64,000 nt of DNA from Mauremys mutica (Eukaryota; Chordata; Testudines; Geoemydidae). Under the pieces are notes generated by a model. That model was not told the DNA's origin and ran no database searches. It saw only the letters and a program-made list of their open reading frames with translations. A program made the translations under genes and the position numbers. Where the stretch lies: the NCBI RefSeq assembly GCF_020497125.1, contig NC_059089.1, positions 26,123,282 to 26,187,281 on the forward strand, written 5' to 3'. This document shows, piece after piece, positions 59,919 through 64,000 of the stretch. Position 1 is the first letter of the stretch. Each line of letters begins with the position of its first letter.

Positions 59919-60996
59919 TGTGACGTTATTGATATAAACTGGGACCATATAGAACATGGTTTGCAACCAAGGTCCTGTAGTGGCACCAAATCTTAGGTAA
60001 AGGGGGTCATCTAAGGTGTCTAAGACCAGGTTATGGGTTGCTGGTTATGATTATGCTGTCTGTATGCATGTCATTTTGTAGTTGAAGTTATGAGTATTGG
60101 CTGTATACTGTCTGTATTTCAGATTTGTGCTGTATTTCTGGGAAAAATCCCAGACAAGTTAGTGTTAGCTCTGCCTAGCCTGCTTGATGGCCCATTAAGG
60201 ACCATCAGCTACACAACTGACCCATTGAGAGGAGGCAGATACGCCTTGTAACTCAGCAGGGTGTGCAGGAACTTGCCCATGTGACTCCAGACTCCATTTT
60301 GCTGTAATTTTCCACAGTAAGAACAAAGAAGTGTTCTTACACCTGGAAGAGCCTATATAAGGCTGATGCCTCATCTCCATCTGGTCTTCAATCCTGCTTT
60401 GTACCTCTGGAGGGACTTTGCTACAAGCTGAAGCTCTTCACAAAGGACTGATGACCCATCCCAGCGGGGGATGTACTCCAGAGACTTGATTTGAACCTGC
60501 AGTTTACTCCATCACTGCTACAAGCCTGAACTAAGAACTTTGCCATTACTGTATGTAATTGATTTCATTTAACCAATTCTAGCTCTCATCTCTATCTTTT
60601 TCCCTTTATGAATAAACCTTTAGATTTTAGATTCTAAAGGATTGGCAACTGTGTGATTTGTGGGTAAGATCTGATGTGTATATTGACCTGGGCCTGGGGC
60701 TTGATTCTTTGGGATCGAGAGAACCTTTTTCTTTTATTGGGGTGTTGGTTTTCATAACCATTCATCCCCAGGACGAGTGGGACTGGTGGGGATACTGGGA
60801 AACTGGAGTGTCTAAGGAAATTGCTTGTGTGACTTGTGGTTAGCCAGTGGGGTGAAACCGAAGTCATTTTTGTCTGGCTCGTTTGATTTGCCTTAGGGGT
60901 GGAAAAACCCCAGCCTTGGGCTGTGACTGCCCTGTTTGAGCAATTGGTCCTGAATTGGCACTCTCAGTTGGGTCCCGCCAGATCCGCATCGTCACA
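59919..60996 (+). mobile_element. Probable solo LTR of an endogenous retrovirus-like element
   Basis: The segment starts TGTGACG and ends CGTCACA, a 7-bp inverted terminus in the TG...CA form of LTRs. A TATA box (tatataa, 60354-60360) and a polyadenylation signal (aataaa, 60611-60616) lie in the order U3-R-U5. No coding sequence or second LTR is nearby, so it would be a solo LTR left by recombination. The expected 4-6 bp target duplication is not visible, which lowers confidence. The 10-mer ctctcagttg occurs at the left edge (59911-59920) and again at 60961. Confidence 0.6.
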
Positions 60997-61217
60997 CCTG
61001 TCCACAGCGCTGAAAATAGATCTCACAGGGAGCAGGCAAATACAGTAACAAGTACTGCAAAAGGAATTAAAAGGTACAATTTTTAAAATTACTTTCCTGA
61101 ACTTAACTTCCTTTAGCAACTCCAGTGATTGTTTTGACCCAATTAAGATGGCAGCATCATGGTCTGTACTCTATATCTATTCAATTACTAAAGTAAGTAC
61201 TATCCCATAGAGCTTGA

Positions 61218-61403
61218 GTGCATGACAACTTTTCTTGTGGACTTTCTGGCAAAAATGCTGTATTGGGTAAGGACTACTTTTCTCTGCCAAATGGGTCCTA
61301 TTCTCGTACAGATTTCTTTTGGATCTCCACAGACTTGGTTAATTCTGTAGTTGACTCTTCCATTAATACAACTGCTGTCTCAGATCATGTCCCTATAAAA
61401 TAG
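61218..61403 (+). pseudogene. L1-clade endonuclease, C-terminal fragment
   Basis: The frame encodes 'SYSRTDFFWIS', which is the R/T-D-F/Y pattern before the last strand, and ends in 'AVSDHVPI'. The latter holds the SDH motif of apurinic-type LINE endonucleases, whose Asp and His are catalytic. This enzyme nicks target DNA for insertion. Upstream motifs are not in frame. The fragment is short and followed by a stop. Confidence 0.75.
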
Positions 61404-61849
61404 CAACAGACCCAGGCAATAAACAGCCATGTAGATGGAGATTTCATTTTTCATTTCTATTACATTCCATTTCAGAATTATAGTGGAGAAATAAATTGGC
61501 CTGTTCCTGGAGGCAAACGAACCCTCAACATCTTCTAGCAGCTATTGTAGGAGACACTCAAGGACTGTTTGAGGAGTAGATTTATAAGTTTTGCATCTGC
61601 CAAGAAGAGAGATCATGGAGAAAATATAATAGCCATTTAGAAAAAACTAAAAGAGCTTTATTTGTCTTATGCCACAGCCCCATTTCCAGATTTGCTGCAA
61701 TCTGATGAATCGTAGATATTCATTTAACAAGCTGCACTCGGCAAAGTCTGAATTCATCCTATTTTGACTCAGGCAGGACTTCTGGGAATTGGGTCAAAGA
61801 GCTGGCAAGTTGCTGGCATACCACCTATGACAAAAGACATGGCCATCCA

Positions 61850-62287
61850 TGATAAGAGCAACAAAAATGATTAAAGATCTAGAAAACATGACCTATGAGG
61901 GAAGATTGAAAAAATTGGGTTTGTTTAGTCTGAAAAAGAGACGACAGAGGGGACATGATAACCGTTTCCAAGTACATAAAAGGTTGTTACAAGGAGGAGG
62001 GAGAAGAATTGTTCTCCTTAACTTCTGAGGATACGATAAGAAGCAATGGGCTTAAATTGCAGCAAGGGAAGTTTCTGTTGTACATTAGGGAAAAACTTCC
62101 TGTCAGGGTGGTTAAGCACTGGAATAAATTGCCTAGAGAGGTTGTGGAATCTCCACCATTGGAGATTTTTAAGAGCAGGTTAGACAAACACCTGTCAGGG
62201 ATGGTCTAGATAATACTTAGTCCTGCCATGAGTGCAGGGGACTGGACTAGATGACCTCTCGAGGTCCTTCCAGTCCTATGATTCTAT
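61850..62287 (+). mobile_element. CR1-type LINE fragment nested in the L1-like element
   Basis: It starts with CR1 ORF2 sequence ('RATKMIKDLENM', 'LKKLGLFSLKKRR'). After a one-base frameshift it continues as 'VSKYIKGCYKEEG', 'VKHWNKLPREVVESPP' and 'FKSRLDKHLSGM'. It ends with the CR1 3' terminus (ggactagatgacctctcgag, ccttccagtcctatgattct). It belongs to a different CR1 subfamily from the copies at 43.1 and 55.7 kb. L1-like coding resumes on both sides, so this insertion came second. Confidence 0.85.
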
Positions 62288-62429
62288 AAACATGGTAAAT
62301 TATGGACATCAACTAAACCTAATAATGAAGCGTTCTTTAATTTCTATAAACATATGTACAACACCCCTCCAAAGATGCTTTGAATCAATTTTTCAAAAAC
62401 ATTACATACCGCAAATTACTGCAGCCTAG

Positions 62430-62656
62430 CACAGAAACCGTGACACACCCCTAACGGAGGATGAGTTAATTGAGGTGATTAAGAACACGCAAGTGCGGAA
62501 AGCCTCCAGGCCAGATGGCTTAGCTACCTCCTTGATCTTCTGTCTGACAAGATGCTTAAAAGTGTAATGAGTCACTCCTAGAGGACAACCTTCCCTCTAC
62601 ACTGAGGGAAGCCCTAATATCAGTTATTCCTAAACCAGGGAGAGATGCCACATAAT
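62430..62656 (+). pseudogene. L1-clade reverse transcriptase, N-terminal piece
   Basis: Reads 'LTEDELIEVIKNTQVRKASRPDGL', matching the L1 'PGPDG' region (with one Gly changed), then 'LREALISVIPKPGRDAT'. These blocks lie at the start of the L1 RT domain, fingers region. It is cut at 62656 by the palindromic element. Confidence 0.7.
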
Positions 62657-63206
62657 CAGTGTTCCCTCTAATTTTTCCCACACATATGCGGAATGAATTT
62701 TCTTATGTGCACCAATATGGAGGTGATGTGTGACACATCACCTCCATACTGATGCACATAACAAAAGTCATGTGGCGGGGACGGGACCGAGGTATTCCAA
62801 GTGTGGGAAGGGGCGGAGGGGGGGGAGGTGAGGGCTCTCGGGTGGGGCCAGAGATGAGGGGTTTGGGATGCAGGCTGCCCCGGGACTACAGCAAGGAGAG
62901 AGAACTCTCCCCACTGTGGCAGCTTTGGAGCTGGGGCCACGGGATAGGCACCTCTTCCCCGGCCGGTCCAAACTGGATTGGAGCCAGGGCGCCTCTTCCC
63001 CATACCCAGCCTGTCCTGGCTGCAGACAGGGGAGGGGCATCTCTCCCCTGGCTGCAGCAGGTCCTGGGCTGGGGCTGGGGAAGGGGCGCCTCTCCCCTGG
63101 CTTTAGCAGGTTCAGGGCTGGAGAAGTACCATCTCTCCCCACCGCAGCCCTGAGCACCTGCACTTAATAGGCTGCTGCGTGGCCATGCAGCTTAGAGGGA
63201 ACTTAG
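62657..63206. mobile_element. Palindrome-bearing hAT-like element nested in the L1-like RT
   Basis: Left end cagtgttccctctaat faces right end ttagagggaact. The flanks gccacataat (62647-62656) and gccacattat (63207-63216) match at 9 of 10 bases. Near the left end, 62703-62731 and 62733-62761 form a near-perfect hairpin (27 of 29 pairs). The remaining interior is GC-rich and has open frames in several registers without family resemblance. The exact right edge is uncertain by 2 bases. Confidence 0.75.
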
Positions 63207-63216
63207 GCCACATTAT

Positions 63217-63480
63217 GTTTCAATTTCACTTATTAATAATGACATCAATTTATTGGCAGAAGTTCCAGAGAGGAGACTGGAGAAGGTTTTAGGTTCTATC
63301 ATACACCCAAATCAAGTCGGATTTGTCACAGGCTGTCATGACAACTTACTGGTATTATAGCAGTGAAGTAAGATGACTCTGAGCCATATTAGCCTTAGAT
63401 GCAGAAAAGGCTTTTCATAGAGCACACTGGAGAAATATGTTTTATACCCTACAAAAATTTGGATTTGGACTCATATTTAG
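63217..63480 (+). pseudogene. L1-clade reverse transcriptase, middle piece
   Basis: Reads 'ISLINNDINLLAEVPERRLE' and 'SIIHPNQVGFVTG', the L1 RT segment before motif A, to a stop. Then in another frame comes 'ILALDAEKAFHRAHWRNM', which is motif A (LDAEKAFDRVEW in intact relatives) with the second Asp changed to His. The reading resumes exactly after the nested element, confirming one interrupted gene. Confidence 0.75.
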
Positions 63481-63535
63481 TTCCTGAATACAATCATTAT
63501 ATTCTCACCCAACCTCTCATATCACAACCAACAAT

Positions 63536-63850
63536 ATGACCTTAGACACTTTCAGTCTCTTCTGGGATACCACTCAAGGGTGCCCACTGACTCCACTACT
63601 TATTTATTTGGTTCTTGGGCCCCTGACAATAGCTACCTGGGCTCATCCAGATATTCAAGACATACAACTTGGTTCCATAGAGCATAAATTGATGTTATAT
63701 GCAGATGATGCCCTTCTGTACATATCTAAACCAGAAACCACTATTCCAGGCCTCCTATCAGTAATTAAAAAATTCAGAGCAGTATTTGGTTACAAAATAA
63801 ACAGGGAAAAATCAATGGAGTTACTGTTGCAGAGAGGTGTTGTCAAGATC
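63536..63850 (+). pseudogene. L1-clade reverse transcriptase core with YADD
   Basis: 'TQGCPLTPLLIYLVLGPLTIA' is RT motif B (QGCPLSP in most relatives). The catalytic YADD box (motif C) is at 63698-63709 in 'LMLYADDALLYIS', followed by 'GYKINREKSMELL', the L1 'GYKIN..KS' block. The similarity appears to stop around codon 95. The rest of the open frame (63830-63928) is unlike L1, perhaps another insertion. Confidence 0.8.
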
Positions 63851-64000
63851 TTGGTGAATAGGAAGGCATCTGTTTTCCTGGATTCACTGAGGTTCATGGA
63901 ATGTTGCAGCAGTTCAGTGTATCGGTAGGGGAACGATGTTAGACAGGACAGGTAGCCATGATGTTGGAGTCACTGTATTCAGCTGGGTATTCACAAGTCA

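Larger units (their letters stand above)
61130..63850 (+). mobile_element. Degraded L1-clade LINE carrying two nested insertions
   Basis: Pieces of one L1-like ORF2 appear in order: endonuclease C-terminus (61218-61403), linker (to about 61849), RT start (62430-62656), RT middle (63217-63480) and RT core with YADD (63536-63830). The gaps are filled by a CR1 fragment (61850-62287) and a palindromic hAT-like element (62657-63206). Frameshifts and stops occur in each piece. No ORF1, 3' UTR or poly-A was seen. The element may continue past the window or be cut by another insertion near 63840. Confidence 0.75.

Noticed and set aside
62668..63167. Four overlapping frames of about 100-130 codons
   Set aside because: They lie in the GC-rich filler of the nested hAT-like element on both strands. 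No resemblance to a transposase.
1..64000. CRISPR arrays, operons, phage or bacterial genes
   Set aside because: No regularly spaced repeats of that kind and no dense coding. Composition and repeats are those of a vertebrate nuclear genome.

Overview
The window looks like vertebrate, non-coding, nuclear DNA, most likely from a cryptodiran turtle. Three kinds of repeat point that way: several copies of a tRNA-derived SINE whose 3' end matches CR1 (the 'tortoise PolIII/SINE' type), abundant chicken-repeat-1-like LINE tails, and many short hAT-like and Harbinger-like elements. The species call rests on remembered repeat families, not on a search. I could not recognise any host protein-coding exon, tRNA or rRNA gene. 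There are no prokaryotic operons, CRISPR arrays or ribosome-binding sites. The sequence is probably intergenic or lies inside a very large intron.

Layout. 1-20.0 kb is A+T-rich and repeat-poor, with a few small DNA transposons (3.8, 11.3 kb), a GC-rich repeat (5.9 kb) and an old CORE-SINE scrap (18.9 kb). 20.0-20.3 kb is a hAT-like element with a perfect 8-bp target duplication. 21.7-27.6 kb is a nearly complete but decayed DIRS-type (tyrosine-recombinase) retrotransposon on the minus strand. It has gag-like zinc-knuckle remnants, reverse transcriptase (YLDD), an RNase H-like block and a recombinase with HxxR and Tyr still visible. A SINE sits inside the RT. Next to it (27.65 kb), and again at 34.1, 38.2, 48.3 and probably 49.6 kb, are pieces of Penelope-like retroelements. 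Two of these carry GIY-YIG endonuclease remnants.

30.8-32.6 kb and 40.4-40.8 kb hold non-autonomous hAT-like elements with clear 8-bp duplications. 43.1 kb and 55.7-56.6 kb are 5'-truncated CR1 copies. 43.9 and 53.7 kb are two copies of one CpG-rich, hairpin-rich MITE with TWA-type duplications. 52.1-55.2 kb is a cluster of SINE, hAT and MITE insertions. 57.5 kb is an ancient MIR-type SINE. 59.9-61.0 kb is a probable solo LTR. 61.1-63.85 kb is a broken L1-clade LINE (endonuclease and YADD reverse transcriptase pieces) into which a CR1 and a palindromic hAT-like element have jumped.

The most interesting signal is in the Penelope-like tails. Three copies have a stem-loop flanked by CTGAAGA-like and GAAA boxes and closed by a short outer helix. 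This closely resembles a minimal hammerhead ribozyme, with a compensatory change in the closing helix between copies. Two further insertions are fold-back (inverted-dimer) copies whose junction falls at this same place.
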